Assembly (NCBI GenBank): GCA_013287665.1
Contig: JABDDK010000002.1
Span: forward strand, 30,677-94,676
DNA: 64,000 nucleotides
DNA from: Alphaproteobacteria bacterium
Lineage (GTDB): Bacteria; Pseudomonadota; Alphaproteobacteria; UBA9655
Reading direction: 5' to 3'
Below the pieces are notes generated by a model, which saw only the letters and a list, made by a program, of their open reading frames with translations, had not been told where the DNA came from and did no database searches. Both the position numbers and the translations under genes were made by a program. This document shows, one piece after another, positions 18,087 to 27,064 of this stretch (position 1 is its first letter; each line of letters begins with the position of its first letter).

Positions 18087-18205
18087 TCACATTGTTTGCC
18101 CTAAGTCTTAGTGTTTATCAACATGAAATTTTAGGAATATCTGGCGTTTTGTGCTAGCTTCGGTGTATGTTAAAAAAAATTTAATTAAGATTGCAACGAG
18201 GAACC

Positions 18206-20926
18206 ATGTTTACAACACTTTTCCGGAAAGTTTTTGGCTCATCAAATGACCGATATATCAAAGGCTTAGATAAGATTGTCGAACAAATTAATGCTCTAGA
18301 AGAGGAAACAGCAAAACTTAAGGATGAAGCTCTTAAGGCTAAAACGGTTGAGTTTAGAGAGCGCCTCGCGCAAGGCACTCCACTTGACGATTTATTGGTT
18401 GAAGCCTTTGCTGTCGTGAGAGAAGCCTCTAAGCGCACCCTCGGCATGCGCCACTTTGATGTTCAGATGAAGGGAGGCATTATTCTCCATCGAGGAATGA
18501 TCACGGAAATGAAGACGGGTGAAGGAAAAACCCTTGTTGCCACACTTCCCGTTTATCTGAATGCGCTCGAAGGAAAAGGCGTTCATGTCGTCACTGTCAA
18601 CGATTACCTTGCGAAACGTGACTCTGAGTGGATGGGTGCTATTTATAGATTTCTAGGGTTAACTGTTGATTGTATCGTCCATGATCTTGATGATCATGAA
18701 AGACAAGTGGCTTATAATGCTGATGTCACCTACGCAACCAACAATGAGCTCGGGTTTGATTATCTCCGGGACAATATGAAGTTCCGACTTGAAGAGATGG
18801 TCCAACGCCCGTTTAACTATGGAATCGTCGACGAAGTTGACAGCATTCTTATTGACGAAGCGCGTACGCCCCTTATCATTTCTGGCCCTGCTGAAGACTC
18901 ATCCGATCTCTATGTAAAAGTTGATAAGCTCATTCCTGAACTTCTTCCTGAAGATTATGAAAAAGATGAAAAAGCACGCGCCGTTACATTAACTGAACAA
19001 GGTATTGAGCATATTGAACAAATCCTCATCAAAGCGAATCTGCTTGGGGGCAAAACCATGTACGACGTCCAGAATGTTGGGGTCGTCCATCATGTTAACC
19101 AAGCCTTAAAAGCCCATAAGCTCTTCGCCCGCGATGTCGACTATATGGTGACAGACAATAAGGTCATGATTATTGACGAGTTTACAGGTCGTATCATGGA
19201 AGGCCGTCGTTATTCAGAAGGTCTCCATCAAGCGTTAGAAGCCAAAGAGCACGTTGAAATACAGCAAGAAAATCAAACACTTGCGTCGATTACCTACCAA
19301 AATTACTTCAGACTTTATAAGAAACTTGCCGGTATGACCGGAACGGCTATGACGGAAGCCGCTGAATTTTCAGACATTTATAAGCTGGAAGTTCTCGAAG
19401 TTCCAACAAATATGCCCGTTGTTCGTAAAGATATGGATGACGAAGTTTACCGAACAGCGAAAGAGAAATATGAAGCTATCATTAAGTTGATAGAAGAATG
19501 TAGAGAACGGAAACAACCGATCCTTGTGGGAACGGTCAGCATTGAAAAGTCTGAGCTTCTCTCAAATCTTCTCAATGAAAAGAAAATTCCTCATAACGTT
19601 CTCAATGCAAAGTTTCACGAGCAAGAAGCAAAAATTATTGCGGAAGCTGGTGTTCCCGGTGCTGTGACGATTGCGACAAACATGGCTGGACGCGGAACCG
19701 ACATTAAGCTCGGCGGCAATGTGGACATGCGGATTGAAGAAGAAACAGCCAGCATTGAAGACCTCAAGAAAGCCACGGCTCGTTCAAAAGAGATTGAAGA
19801 AGAAGTTAAAGCGAACGCTGAAATTGCAAAAGACGCTGGCGGTCTTTTTGTGATCGGTACTGAACGCCACGAAAGCCGACGCATCGATAACCAGCTTCGC
19901 GGGCGATCTGGTCGTCAAGGTGACCCAGGAGCCTCCAAGTTCTTCCTCTCCCTGGAAGATGACCTCATGCGCATCTTCGGCTCTGAACGCCTCGATAGCT
20001 GGCTACAAAAGCTGGGCCTTCAAGAAGGGGAAGCCATTATTCACCCTTGGATCAACAGGGCTCTTGAGAAAGCTCAACAAAAGGTTGAAGCGCGAAACTT
20101 TGATATTCGTAAACAACTTCTAAAATACGATGACGTCATGAATGACCAACGTAAGGTCATCTATGAGCAAAGACGTGAGATCATGGAAGTCTCGGATGTC
20201 TATGAATTTATTGTCGGCATGCGTGAAGAAGTCATTGAAGAACTTGTAGGACGCTATATTCCTGAAAACGCATACCCTGACGTATGGGAAACAGCCTCGC
20301 TTCATGAAGAAGCCTTACGTATATTTGGCCTTGATTTACCTATCAAGGATTGGGCCGAGGAAGAAGGGATTGCAGACGCTGAAATCAAGAATCGTCTTCA
20401 AACAGCGATCGACGCCGTCATGGAAGGGAAGGAAAAAGATTACGGAGCTGAAATGATGAGACTTGCTGAAAAGTCTCTCCTTCTCCGTATCTTAGACCAA
20501 CAATGGAAAGATCACCTGCTCTCTCTCGATCATTTAAGGCAGGGAATTAACCTCCGAGCTTACGGTCAAAGAGATCCCTTGAATGAGTACAAAGGTGAAG
20601 CTTTTGAAATGTTTCAAGAAATGCTCACCCGTCTTCGGGAAAGTGTCACAGGCGTTTTGTGTCATCTTCAAATGGGTGAATCGACTCAAGAACAAATGGT
20701 TTCCGACATTTTTGAACCTGAATCTGATCAAGAAATGGAGCTCACCTATACACAAGATCCCTATGATCCAGGAGAGACGGAAGATAAGTCCCTCATCGGA
20801 CCAGAGGATTGGAATAAAACCCCGCGCAATGCTCCCTGCCCTTGTGGTTCAGGCAAGCGTTACAAACATTGCCATGGAAAACTGGCTGAGGATTCGTCCT
20901 TGCAGATCGAAGGAAAAAATGCTTAA
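18206..20926 (+). CDS. secA: Preprotein translocase ATPase SecA
   Basis: This 906-residue protein has all SecA hallmarks. Walker A is MKTGEGKTL (about residues 102-110), then [11 protein letters not shown], the [25 protein letters not shown]-like region and the [18 protein letters not shown] segment. [14 protein letters not shown] and [12 protein letters not shown] follow, and the C-terminal zinc finger is [14 protein letters not shown]. It drives Sec-dependent export, which fits the many signal-peptide proteins in this window. The ATG at 18206 follows GAGG by 5 nt; a start 15 nt earlier is weaker. The gene is divergent from the epimerase and followed by two lipoprotein genes. Confidence 0.97.
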   Translation: MFTTLFRKVFGSSNDRYIKGLDKIVEQINALEEETAKLKDEALKAKTVEFRERLAQGTPLDDLLVEAFAVVREASKRTLGMRHFDVQMKGGIILHRGMITEMKTGEGKTLVATLPVYLNALEGKGVHVVTVNDYLAKRDSEWMGAIYRFLGLTVDCIVHDLDDHERQVAYNADVTYATNNELGFDYLRDNMKFRLEEMVQRPFNYGIVDEVDSILIDEARTPLIISGPAEDSSDLYVKVDKLIPELLPEDYEKDEKARAVTLTEQGIEHIEQILIKANLLGGKTMYDVQNVGVVHHVNQALKAHKLFARDVDYMVTDNKVMIIDEFTGRIMEGRRYSEGLHQALEAKEHVEIQQENQTLASITYQNYFRLYKKLAGMTGTAMTEAAEFSDIYKLEVLEVPTNMPVVRKDMDDEVYRTAKEKYEAIIKLIEECRERKQPILVGTVSIEKSELLSNLLNEKKIPHNVLNAKFHEQEAKIIAEAGVPGAVTIATNMAGRGTDIKLGGNVDMRIEEETASIEDLKKATARSKEIEEEVKANAEIAKDAGGLFVIGTERHESRRIDNQLRGRSGRQGDPGASKFFLSLEDDLMRIFGSERLDSWLQKLGLQEGEAIIHPWINRALEKAQQKVEARNFDIRKQLLKYDDVMNDQRKVIYEQRREIMEVSDVYEFIVGMREEVIEELVGRYIPENAYPDVWETASLHEEALRIFGLDLPIKDWAEEEGIADAEIKNRLQTAIDAVMEGKEKDYGAEMMRLAEKSLLLRILDQQWKDHLLSLDHLRQGINLRAYGQRDPLNEYKGEAFEMFQEMLTRLRESVTGVLCHLQMGESTQEQMVSDIFEPESDQEMELTYTQDPYDPGETEDKSLIGPEDWNKTPRNAPCPCGSGKRYKHCHGKLAEDSSLQIEGKNA

Positions 20927-20954
20927 TTGCAACATTGTTAAAAAGGAGTACACC

Positions 20955-21410
20955 ATGAATATTAAAAACTTATCGATATTAGCCCTTACAGGCACTTTAC
21001 TTACGGCATGTATGTCAGCTGGGGAACACAAGCAAGCCGTTTCTAGTGGTCCTTCCACCTTTACGCTTGGTAAAGTTCAATCAACCGTTCGCCAAGGAAT
21101 GCCACAAGATCAAGTTGTTGCGTCCTTAGGATCCCCTAACATCGTAACAAACGATGAATTCGGTAACGAAACATGGGTATACGACAAGATTGCATCCGAA
21201 AGCGCCTATTCAACAAGCTCCGGCGGAGGAGGCATAGGTGGCCTCGGTGGGGGTCTGATTGGATCAGCCCTCCTCGGTGGAATCGGCCAAGTGGGCGGCA
21301 ACCAAAGTGCAGGTGCTGTTGAAACCACACAAAAGACACTTACGGTCATGATCAAGTTCGATCCGCAACGCCGCGTGAACACGATCAACTACCATCAAAG
21401 TAAGTTCTAG
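20955..21410 (+). CDS. Lipoprotein with SmpA/OmlA (BamE-like) domain
   Basis: The 151-residue protein has a lipoprotein signal with lipobox LTAC (Cys about residue 18). The mature part has a short BamE/SmpA-like segment (VRQGMPQDQVVASLGSPNIVTNDEFGNETWVYD), then a Gly-rich stretch (GGGGIGGLGGGLIGSALLGG) before a last beta-strand. BamE-type domains bind BAM components or peptidoglycan, but the Gly-rich insertion is not part of classical BamE, so a role in outer membrane assembly is only a suggestion. AAGGAG precedes the ATG. It begins 28 nt after secA and is probably cotranscribed with the next gene. Confidence 0.75.
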   Translation: MNIKNLSILALTGTLLTACMSAGEHKQAVSSGPSTFTLGKVQSTVRQGMPQDQVVASLGSPNIVTNDEFGNETWVYDKIASESAYSTSSGGGGIGGLGGGLIGSALLGGIGQVGGNQSAGAVETTQKTLTVMIKFDPQRRVNTINYHQSKF

Positions 21411-21419
21411 GAGAGCCTG

Positions 21420-21914
21420 ATGAAGAGAATAGCTCCTTTGGCTTTTGCAAGCCTTCTCGTTGCCTGTCAACAAGTTCCTCAACAACCTTTAAAGACACAG
21501 CTCGAGGTTCGGGAATTCCAAACACGTACGTTTGATACCTGTAAAACGGATGAAGTGATGTCCGCTGTTGTTGAAGCTTTCCAAGACCAAGGCTTTATGG
21601 TGAAAAACGTTGTTCCTCAAGTCGGCCTCGTTTCTGCGACCCGTGAACTCGATGTTGAGGACAAGGGCCAAGCTTTCTTCCAGACCTTTATGTTCGGACA
21701 CAATGGCCAATGGGGCAAGAACGCCATCATCGAGGCCACGGCTAACGTCAAAACCATCGCTGGAAAGACAAAAGTTCGCACAAACTTCCAAGAGAAGGTA
21801 ATGAACAACCGCGGCGGCGTTGATACAGTGAACACGATTGAAGATCCTAAGTTTTATCAAATGTTTTTTGACAAAATCGGGAAAAGTGTATTTATTGGAA
21901 ATCAGAAGTTTTAG
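21420..21914 (+). CDS. Outer membrane lipoprotein of unknown function
   Basis: The 164-residue protein has a lipoprotein signal (FASLLVAC, Cys about residue 16). The mature domain contains a TRTFDTCKTDEVMSAVVEAFQDQGFMVKNVVPQVGLVSATRE stretch. This alpha/beta pattern is seen in small periplasmic lipoproteins where a helix predicts "how a trait changes" in assembly or stress, but no specific family can be named. It lies 9 nt after the previous lipoprotein gene and shares its operon. The function is unknown; placement after secA-bamE-like suggests an envelope role. Confidence 0.7.
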   Translation: MKRIAPLAFASLLVACQQVPQQPLKTQLEVREFQTRTFDTCKTDEVMSAVVEAFQDQGFMVKNVVPQVGLVSATRELDVEDKGQAFFQTFMFGHNGQWGKNAIIEATANVKTIAGKTKVRTNFQEKVMNNRGGVDTVNTIEDPKFYQMFFDKIGKSVFIGNQKF

Positions 21915-21944
21915 ATAGATATAAAGTCATTGGGGGGATGTATA

Positions 21945-22322
21945 ATGAATATATTTAAATACATAGTATTTGTCTCTTACTTCATTTTTCTTCATAACCC
22001 TGCAGTAAATGCAATGGACCCTTCTGAAGAAGACCATGAATCTACTAAGGCTAAGCAAAAGACAGGGACTCTCGTTGATCAGAATGGAGACAAGAGGACT
22101 GCAGTAGAGATATTTGGCAAACCCGATCTCGATCCATATCTTCTTAATCGACTTGAAGCCTATGACAGAAATGAAGAGTTACTCGCTGATACCTCTTGGA
22201 TGTCAGAGAATCATCAAAGAATAGCCTCTGAGCTGGCAGCCTCTGATATGCAATTAAATTTTCTTCTTGAGACTTTAAACATGGAGAGTGCGCTTAAAGC
22301 CAAGAAACGAAATGAGAACTAA
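21945..22322 (+). CDS. Small exported protein of unknown function
   Basis: The 125-residue protein has a signal peptide (KYIVFVSYFIFLHNPAVNAM) and a hydrophilic, acidic mature part rich in Glu, Asp and Leu. No known domain was recognised. The ATG at 21945 is preceded by a GGGGGG run. It may be the last gene of the secA-distal lipoprotein operon. A partial copy of the palindromic intergenic repeat lies just downstream (22344-22366). Confidence 0.6.
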   Translation: MNIFKYIVFVSYFIFLHNPAVNAMDPSEEDHESTKAKQKTGTLVDQNGDKRTAVEIFGKPDLDPYLLNRLEAYDRNEELLADTSWMSENHQRIASELAASDMQLNFLLETLNMESALKAKKRNEN

Positions 22323-22343
22323 TTAACAAAGTTGGCAGTTCCG

Positions 22344-22366
22344 TCACCTCTCCCCTTGTGGGAGGT
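22344..22366 (+). repeat. Partial copy of the three-way-junction palindromic repeat
   Basis: The stretch TCACCTCTCCCCTTGTGGGA is the left arm of the repeat family seen complete at 53794-53844 and elsewhere, but the second hairpin and the closing GGTGAGGGG are missing. Confidence 0.6.
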
Positions 22367-22475
22367 TAAGGAACCAAAATTTTCATGAGCTTAACCTTAA
22401 TAAATAACCCACTAGAAACAAATTTAAATTCCCTGTAACATACCGTGAGATATATAATTATAAAGGGCAAATATC

Positions 22476-23288
22476 ATGTCTAAACCTTACATCATCGTTT
22501 TAGGAAATGAAAAAGGCGGCACAGGAAAGTCAACCGTCAGCATGCATGTCATTGTCAGTTTGCTTCGCATGGGCTTTAAAGTCGGAAGCATTGATGTGGA
22601 CGCCCGCCAAGGCACTTTGACTCGCTATACTGAAAATCGGAGAACGACGTCTGATAAAATGGACAAACCTTTGCCCCTTTCTGAGCATATTCCGCTATTG
22701 CCAAGTCAGAATGTCAATAGAGATGAAGCCGTTAAGGAAGACCAACAGAATCTGAATGATGCCATTCAGAAACTATCAGCTCATCATTTTGTGTTGATTG
22801 ATACCCCAGGCAGTGACACCCCATTGTCTCGTGCTGCCCATGCAAGAGCGGATACACTCATCACACCCGTGAATGACAGCTTTATTGACCTCGATATGCT
22901 TGTTCGCTTGAAGAGTGACACCTTGGATATCTTGAGACCCAGCACATATTCTGAAATGGTTTGGGAGCAAAAGAAAAGACGCGCTATACAAGACAAGGGA
23001 TCGATTGAATGGATTGTCATCAGAAACCGTCTCAGCAGCCTGAATGCGCGTAACAAATCCCAAATGGAAGAAGTGATCCAAGCCCTCTCAAAACGCATTG
23101 GATTCCGGTACATTCCTGGATTTGGTGAGCGCGTGATCTTCCGTGAGCTTTTCTTATCAGGCCTTACCGTGCTTGATATGGAAGATTGTAAGATGCCCCT
23201 CTCGCTCTCTCATGTTTCTGCAAAACAAGAGTTGCGCAATCTCATCCAGTTGATTGAGCTTCCCAACGTGGAACGGCTTGCAGCCTAG
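22476..23288 (+). CDS. mipZ: MipZ, ParA-like division-site ATPase
   Basis: The 270-residue P-loop ATPase has the deviant Walker A NEKGGTGKST (residues 11-20), SIDVDARQGTLTRYTENR, the Walker B-like FVLIDTPGSDTPLSR and the characteristic DSFIDLDML segment. The PSTYSEMVWEQKKRR insertion is typical of MipZ. In alphaproteobacteria MipZ forms a gradient from ParB at the poles and inhibits FtsZ away from midcell. There is no parB nearby, as is usual for mipZ. The next gene begins 9 nt after its stop and is probably in the same operon. Confidence 0.9.
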   Translation: MSKPYIIVLGNEKGGTGKSTVSMHVIVSLLRMGFKVGSIDVDARQGTLTRYTENRRTTSDKMDKPLPLSEHIPLLPSQNVNRDEAVKEDQQNLNDAIQKLSAHHFVLIDTPGSDTPLSRAAHARADTLITPVNDSFIDLDMLVRLKSDTLDILRPSTYSEMVWEQKKRRAIQDKGSIEWIVIRNRLSSLNARNKSQMEEVIQALSKRIGFRYIPGFGERVIFRELFLSGLTVLDMEDCKMPLSLSHVSAKQELRNLIQLIELPNVERLAA

Positions 23289-23297
23289 AGAGTCAAC

Positions 23298-23717
23298 ATG
23301 GCTGAATTATTTCTTTTAGCGCTAGGAATTGTTTTCATCATCCTTTTGTTGCAAAAGCTTGAGCATGCTGAAACGAAGCTTCTTCTCCAAACAATAAAAT
23401 GGACCTTTGTGGCAACGATGATATTCGCTGCCATTTACCTCACCCTTGTGGGGCGACTGCTTCAGGTTGGTGCAATTGCTATTTTGCTGATTCTTTTATT
23501 AAGAAAGGATGTCATGGAGTGGCGCGAAAAGAACCGCCCTCCCCCACCCCTCCCTCATCCCATGACAAAGAAAGAAGCTGCAGCCTTATTAAAGGTTGAA
23601 CTGAAGGCAACGAAACAAGAAATCAATGAAGCTTTTAAGAGTGCAAAGCCGAAGGACTCAACAGACAAGGACCGCCTGCAGCAAGCAAGGGATGTGATGC
23701 TGAAGGGAAAAAAGTAA
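23298..23717 (+). CDS. Membrane protein with degenerate J-like domain
   Basis: The 139-residue protein has two N-terminal membrane segments (LFLLALGIVFIILLLQ and a second pair around WTFVATMIFAAIYLTLVGRLLQ). They are followed by a short cytoplasmic tail whose MTKKEAAALLKV...ATKQEINEAFKSAKP segment resembles helices II-III of DnaJ/Tim14-type J domains. The HPD tripeptide that activates DnaK is absent (KPKDST instead). In alphaproteobacteria a DnaJ-like membrane protein next to mipZ is common. It is probably a non-canonical membrane J-like protein, coupled to mipZ by a 9-nt gap. Confidence 0.7.
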   Translation: MAELFLLALGIVFIILLLQKLEHAETKLLLQTIKWTFVATMIFAAIYLTLVGRLLQVGAIAILLILLLRKDVMEWREKNRPPPPLPHPMTKKEAAALLKVELKATKQEINEAFKSAKPKDSTDKDRLQQARDVMLKGKK

Positions 23718-23725
23718 CTTTCACC

Positions 23726-24325
23726 TCACGAGGAGCTGGCGGACATCCCCTCTACACCCAACTTCCCTACACTTCCTGCCTCCATACTTTCAATCGTTAA
23801 ATTACTATCCGTAAACACATAGATTTCCGAGGCGATTTTCATTGCCTTTTCTACTATCATTTTAGCTGTATAACCCTCAACATCAAGTAAAGCCCTTGCT
23901 GCGGACAAAGCATAGGGGCCTCCACAACCAACAGCAACAATTCCATCATCTGGCTCATAAACCTCTCCAGTGCTGCTCAGGATCAAGGACTGACGTGGAC
24001 TAATCACAACCATTGTCTCTGTAACCGTACGCAGAAGCGGATCTTTTCTCCAATCTCTCACCAGGTCTACGCAAGGACGCAAGAGTTGGTGCGGCGTCTG
24101 ATCGAGCTTATCTTCTAGCTTTTCGAAGAGAACAAGTGCATCTGCCGTTGATCCCGTAAAACCTGCAATGACATTCCCTTTTGTGAACCGACGTATCTTC
24201 CGAACGTTCGATTTGATAATGAGACTATCCATAGAGATTTGACCATCTGCCGCAATAACAACCTCTGAGCCCTTACGAACGGATAAGATTGTTGTGCCAT
24301 GCCATGTTGATAACTTGTTTTCCAT
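23726..24325 (-). CDS. hslV: ATP-dependent protease peptidase subunit HslV
   Basis: The 199-residue protein has WHGTTILSVRKG at the N-terminus; maturation exposes the catalytic Thr after Gly. It also has VVIAADGQISMD, VRKIRRF, AGFTGSTADALVLFEKLE, a Gly-rich GIVAVGCGGPYALSAARAL and the C-terminal IYVFTDSNLTIE. HslV forms the double-hexameric peptidase core of HslUV. No hslU lies next to it (only the J-like protein and a HIT protein), although hslVU is usually one operon. The partner gene must be elsewhere if the complex is functional. Confidence 0.9.
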   Translation of the reverse strand: MENKLSTWHGTTILSVRKGSEVVIAADGQISMDSLIIKSNVRKIRRFTKGNVIAGFTGSTADALVLFEKLEDKLDQTPHQLLRPCVDLVRDWRKDPLLRTVTETMVVISPRQSLILSSTGEVYEPDDGIVAVGCGGPYALSAARALLDVEGYTAKMIVEKAMKIASEIYVFTDSNLTIESMEAGSVGKLGVEGMSASSS

Positions 24326-24413
24326 GATTGGTCCTTTCCCTTGAATATGTTACTATTAACGAAAATAACATAAATTAGTTTCATTTCTATTAACTCAAGA
24401 GAGGGAGGAATCA

Positions 24414-24773
24414 GTGGAGTATGACAACGGTAATCTATTTGCCCGATTGATAAGAAAGGAAATTCCTGCAGATATTATTTATGAAGATGACTATGCTGTG
24501 GCTTTTCCAGATCTTAATCCAAAAGCACCCATCCATATTTTAGTCATTCCAAAAGGAGAGTATGTTTCCTTTTATGATTTCACAGAGAAAGCACCCCCTG
24601 ATCTCATCGTGGGTTTTAACAAAGCCGTATTCCAGGTCATTAAATCTATGAATTTACAAAAAGATGGATTTCGCATCCTTTCAAACCAAGGTGTGAACGG
24701 TATGCAACATGTCCCTCATTACCATGTCCATATCTTTGGCGGGGGTCCCTTAGGGAAAATGATTGCTGAATAA
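24414..24773 (+). CDS. HIT family (Hint-type) nucleotide-binding protein
   Basis: The 119-residue protein has the histidine-triad motif HVPHYHVHIF and the preceding ILVIPK and GFRILSNQGVNGMQ segments of Hint/PKCI-type hydrolases. These act on nucleotide phosphoramidates such as aminoacyl-AMP. The start is GTG at 24414, supported by GGAGG 6 nt upstream. The next gene starts 1 nt after its stop, so coupling with the RimB-like protease gene is likely. Confidence 0.88.
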   Translation: MEYDNGNLFARLIRKEIPADIIYEDDYAVAFPDLNPKAPIHILVIPKGEYVSFYDFTEKAPPDLIVGFNKAVFQVIKSMNLQKDGFRILSNQGVNGMQHVPHYHVHIFGGGPLGKMIAE

Positions 24774-24774
24774 A

Positions 24775-25218
24775 ATGAAAAAAAAGAAAAAAGAGAAATT
24801 AGTCGTAGGATGGCGGGAATGGGCGCACCTGCCTGATTTAGATGTCGAAAGAATCAAGGTTAAAATTGACACAGGCGCAAAAACATCTGCGATTCATGCG
24901 TTTGACATTAAACCGTTTACATATATGGGAAACCCTTGGGTTCAGTTTGAAGTCCACCCCCTGCAAGATAATGATATGTTATCAAATACCTGCACTTGCC
25001 CTATCATAGACCACAGATGGATAACAAGTTCAACAGGACATCGACAGAAACGGTTTATCATACGAACACGCCTCGTCATCGGAGAATTTTCATCTGATAT
25101 CGATATTTCACTTGCAAATCGAGACGAAATGGGCTTTCGATTCCTTCTAGGAAGGAATGCCATGAAGGGACATCTGCTCGTCGACCCAACTCATTCTTTT
25201 TTATTGACCCATAGATAA
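24775..25218 (+). CDS. RimB/RimK-linked retropepsin-like zinc protease
   Basis: The 147-residue protein begins with a Lys-rich stretch and then VGWREWAHLPDLDVERIKVKIDTGAKTSAIHA, the signature of COG4067/PF05618. Proteins of this family are found next to RimK. They contain a conserved Asp-Thr-Gly motif (DTGAKTSA) like retropepsins and were annotated as ATP-dependent zinc proteases; some are called RimB. The FRFLLGRNAM segment near the C-terminus is also typical. It overlaps nothing but directly abuts the HIT gene, and RimK starts 42 nt later. Together they point to processing of glutamate tails. Confidence 0.85.
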   Translation: MKKKKKEKLVVGWREWAHLPDLDVERIKVKIDTGAKTSAIHAFDIKPFTYMGNPWVQFEVHPLQDNDMLSNTCTCPIIDHRWITSSTGHRQKRFIIRTRLVIGEFSSDIDISLANRDEMGFRFLLGRNAMKGHLLVDPTHSFLLTHR

Positions 25219-25259
25219 TATTAACCAAATAATAATTCTATTCTGTTAGGATAATACAT

Positions 25260-26168
25260 ATGAAAATATTGATGCTCTCTCGAAATCCTGGACTGTATTC
25301 TCACAAACGTCTCATTGAGGCGGCTGTGGGGCGTGGCCATACGATCGAGTGCATTGATACGCTTCAAGTGTATATGAACATTGCCACCAATAATCCCCAG
25401 ATTAGATATAAAGGAAAGCCGATTGAGCATTATGATGCGGTTATCCCTCGGATTGGCGCCTCTATTACGATGTATGGACTTGCCGTCCTTAGACAACTTG
25501 AAACCATGGGCGTGTGGTCCGTCAATAACTCTCTGGCAATAGGACGATCACGCGACAAATTTAGAACGTTTCAGCTTTTAGCCCGTAAAGGCATCCCCCT
25601 CCCCGTCACAGCATTCGGACACTCAACAAAAGATACGGATGATATTATTGATATGGTGGGAGGCGCCCCCGTCGTCATAAAACTACTTGAAGGAACACAA
25701 GGCTTAGGCGTTGTCTTAGGGGAGACCCATGTCTCAGCCAGGAGTGTGATCGAGGCCTTCCGTGAAGTCAATGTGAACATCCTGGTTCAAGAGTACATCA
25801 AAGAAGCCAACTCTACAGATATAAGATGTCTCGTCGTCGGGGGCAAAGTCGTGGCCTCCATGAAAAGAACAGGTCCAACCGGAGATTTTCGCTCAAACCT
25901 TCACCGAGGCGGGACGGCAAATAGTGAAAAAATAACGTTGAAGGAGCGCTCTCTCGCCATCCGCTGCGCCTCTATCATGGGACTGAATGTGTGCGGTGTA
26001 GATATGCTACGCACAAAACGAGGGCCTGTCATTATGGAAGTGAATTCATCCCCAGGCCTGGAAGGCATAGAAACATCCACGGGCGCTGATGTCGCGATTA
26101 AAATTATCGAATATATTGAAGAAAATGCAAAGCATCACAAAAAAAGAAAACATAAATTAATTGTGTGA
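25260..26168 (+). CDS. rimK: RimK-family ATP-grasp alpha-L-glutamate ligase
   Basis: The 302-residue ATP-grasp ligase has [40 protein letters not shown] and [16 protein letters not shown]. It also has [18 protein letters not shown] and an ATP-Mg site [11 protein letters not shown] near the C-terminus. RimK adds glutamates to the C-terminus of ribosomal protein S6 in E. coli. It follows the RimB-like gene and precedes tRNA-Arg(ACG), where the island begins. The position next to the RimB-like protein supports the RimK name over other ATP-grasp ligases. Confidence 0.9.
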   Translation: MKILMLSRNPGLYSHKRLIEAAVGRGHTIECIDTLQVYMNIATNNPQIRYKGKPIEHYDAVIPRIGASITMYGLAVLRQLETMGVWSVNNSLAIGRSRDKFRTFQLLARKGIPLPVTAFGHSTKDTDDIIDMVGGAPVVIKLLEGTQGLGVVLGETHVSARSVIEAFREVNVNILVQEYIKEANSTDIRCLVVGGKVVASMKRTGPTGDFRSNLHRGGTANSEKITLKERSLAIRCASIMGLNVCGVDMLRTKRGPVIMEVNSSPGLEGIETSTGADVAIKIIEYIEENAKHHKKRKHKLIV

Positions 26169-26239
26169 GGGTGGATTTCCTTGTACCACTTTATCCTTGC
26201 AGAATACCCAAGTATCGACTAAAAAGACTCAAACCATAC

Positions 26240-26316
26240 GCGCCCGTAGCTCAATTGGATAGAGCATCTGACTACGAATCAGAAGGCTAGGGGTTCAAAT
26301 CCCTTCGGGCGCACCA
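26240..26316 (+). tRNA. tRNA-Arg (anticodon ACG), integration target of the island
   Basis: This 77-nt cloverleaf has acceptor GCGCCCG/CGGGCGC, anticodon arm TCTGA-CTACGAA-TCAGA (anticodon ACG), T arm GGGGTTCAAATCCC(T) and encoded CCA. Its 3' half (from the anticodon loop) is repeated at 46582, marking it as the attB site of the genomic island. The tRNA itself remains intact on the left side. Confidence 0.95.
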
Positions 26317-26337
26317 GAGTTTCATTGGGTTTCAGAG
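26275..26337 (+). other. attL of the genomic island (direct repeat copy 1)
   Basis: A 63-bp segment from the tRNA-Arg anticodon loop to 21 bp past the CCA is repeated in direct orientation at 46582-46644 with 3 mismatches. The identity begins at CGAATCAGAAGG, i.e. in the anticodon loop, the usual crossover place for tyrosine recombinases of tRNA-targeting islands. Confidence 0.9.
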
Positions 26338-26430
26338 GAATCCGTAAAAACCAGAAAACTCCATTGTCACCAAAATGTCACCAGCCGGGAGAGCCAGTTT
26401 TTCACTGTCCCCCACCCTTAAGAAAAACCT

Positions 26431-26451
26431 CTAGGTAGCAAATAGGTAGCA
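26431..26451 (+). other. Left arm-type integrase site (tandem AGGTAGCA)
   Basis: Two AGGTAGCA boxes separated by AAT occur here and, with one base changed (GAT), at 46443-46463 just inside the other end. Both pairs are in the same orientation and 94-118 bp from the attachment cores, the layout of arm-type sites bound by the N-terminal domain of tyrosine recombinases. Confidence 0.7.
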
Positions 26452-26522
26452 TTCCAGAGGGTGCGCTGAGGTGTTGCAATTATGTTTCTTTTGCAAAGAT
26501 AATTCATTTTTTTATCAATTGA

Positions 26523-26681
26523 ATCTATGAAAAACGACGTTTTTTGACATCTCCACAACATCTTTCCGAATCTATAGGAACGGGTTGGGAAGGTGTATGA
26601 ATCTATTTGGATCTATTTCGATCTACAGAAAATCTATAAAATCCCTCATCTTCTCAACAAAAGTCGCGCTTGACGATCTAT
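26523..26681 (+). repeat. Phased ATCTAT iteron-like repeats near attL
   Basis: ATCTAT (one copy ATCTAC) occurs at 26523, 26570, 26601, 26611, 26621, 26632 and 26676. The four central copies are 10, 10 and 11 bp apart, placing them on one face of the helix. One further ATCTAT lies near the right end, at about 46475. This suggests cooperative protein binding, for example by an excisionase or the AlpA-like protein encoded next door. The rest of 26338-26770 shows no credible gene. Confidence 0.6.
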
Positions 26682-26770
26682 ATGGGAAGCGTATGGTTAG
26701 GTATGGCCTATCGCCATGCCATTGGGTCTACCCTGATGGTTTCACAACAAAGAAAGGAACTACACTATAG

Positions 26771-26989
26771 ATGACGACTATATTTCTAACACAAGAAGAC
26801 TTAGCCAACAGATGGGGGCTTGCGCCTAATACACTCAGCCAATGGCGGTGGAATGGCCGAGGCCCTATTTATCACAAGATTGGCAAGAACGTTTTATATG
26901 ACACCCTTGAGGTTGAAAAGTTTGAGACTAAAAATATGAGAATTAGCACCAGTCAAAATGATAATTTTGTTAATGGAGCTCTCATATGA
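26771..26989 (+). CDS. AlpA/excisionase-like helix-turn-helix protein
   Basis: The 72-residue protein has a MerR/AlpA-type winged HTH: FLTQEDLANRWGLAPNTLSQWRWNGRGPIYHKIGKNVLYD, with the QEDLA-W-L-P-T-L-W core. Such proteins act as recombination directionality factors or as activators of integrase genes on integrative elements. It is the first gene inside attL, next to the phased ATCTAT repeats and the left arm sites, which fits an excisionase. Only 13 residues precede the HTH. The C-terminal tail is polar and probably unstructured. Confidence 0.75.
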   Translation: MTTIFLTQEDLANRWGLAPNTLSQWRWNGRGPIYHKIGKNVLYDTLEVEKFETKNMRISTSQNDNFVNGALI

Positions 26990-27002
26990 ATACTCAAAAA
27001 CA

Positions 27003-27044
27003 AACACCTGTGAAGGTTTGCGCCCACTCACAGGTGTTCTTTTT
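27003..27044 (+). terminator. Rho-independent terminator after the AlpA-like gene
   Basis: AACACCTGTGA pairs perfectly with TCACAGGTGTT over 11 bp across a 14-nt loop and is followed by CTTTTT. It lies 14 nt after the stop codon of the HTH gene. Confidence 0.8.
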
Positions 27045-27064
27045 CGCTTAAAGGACTTCGAGAA

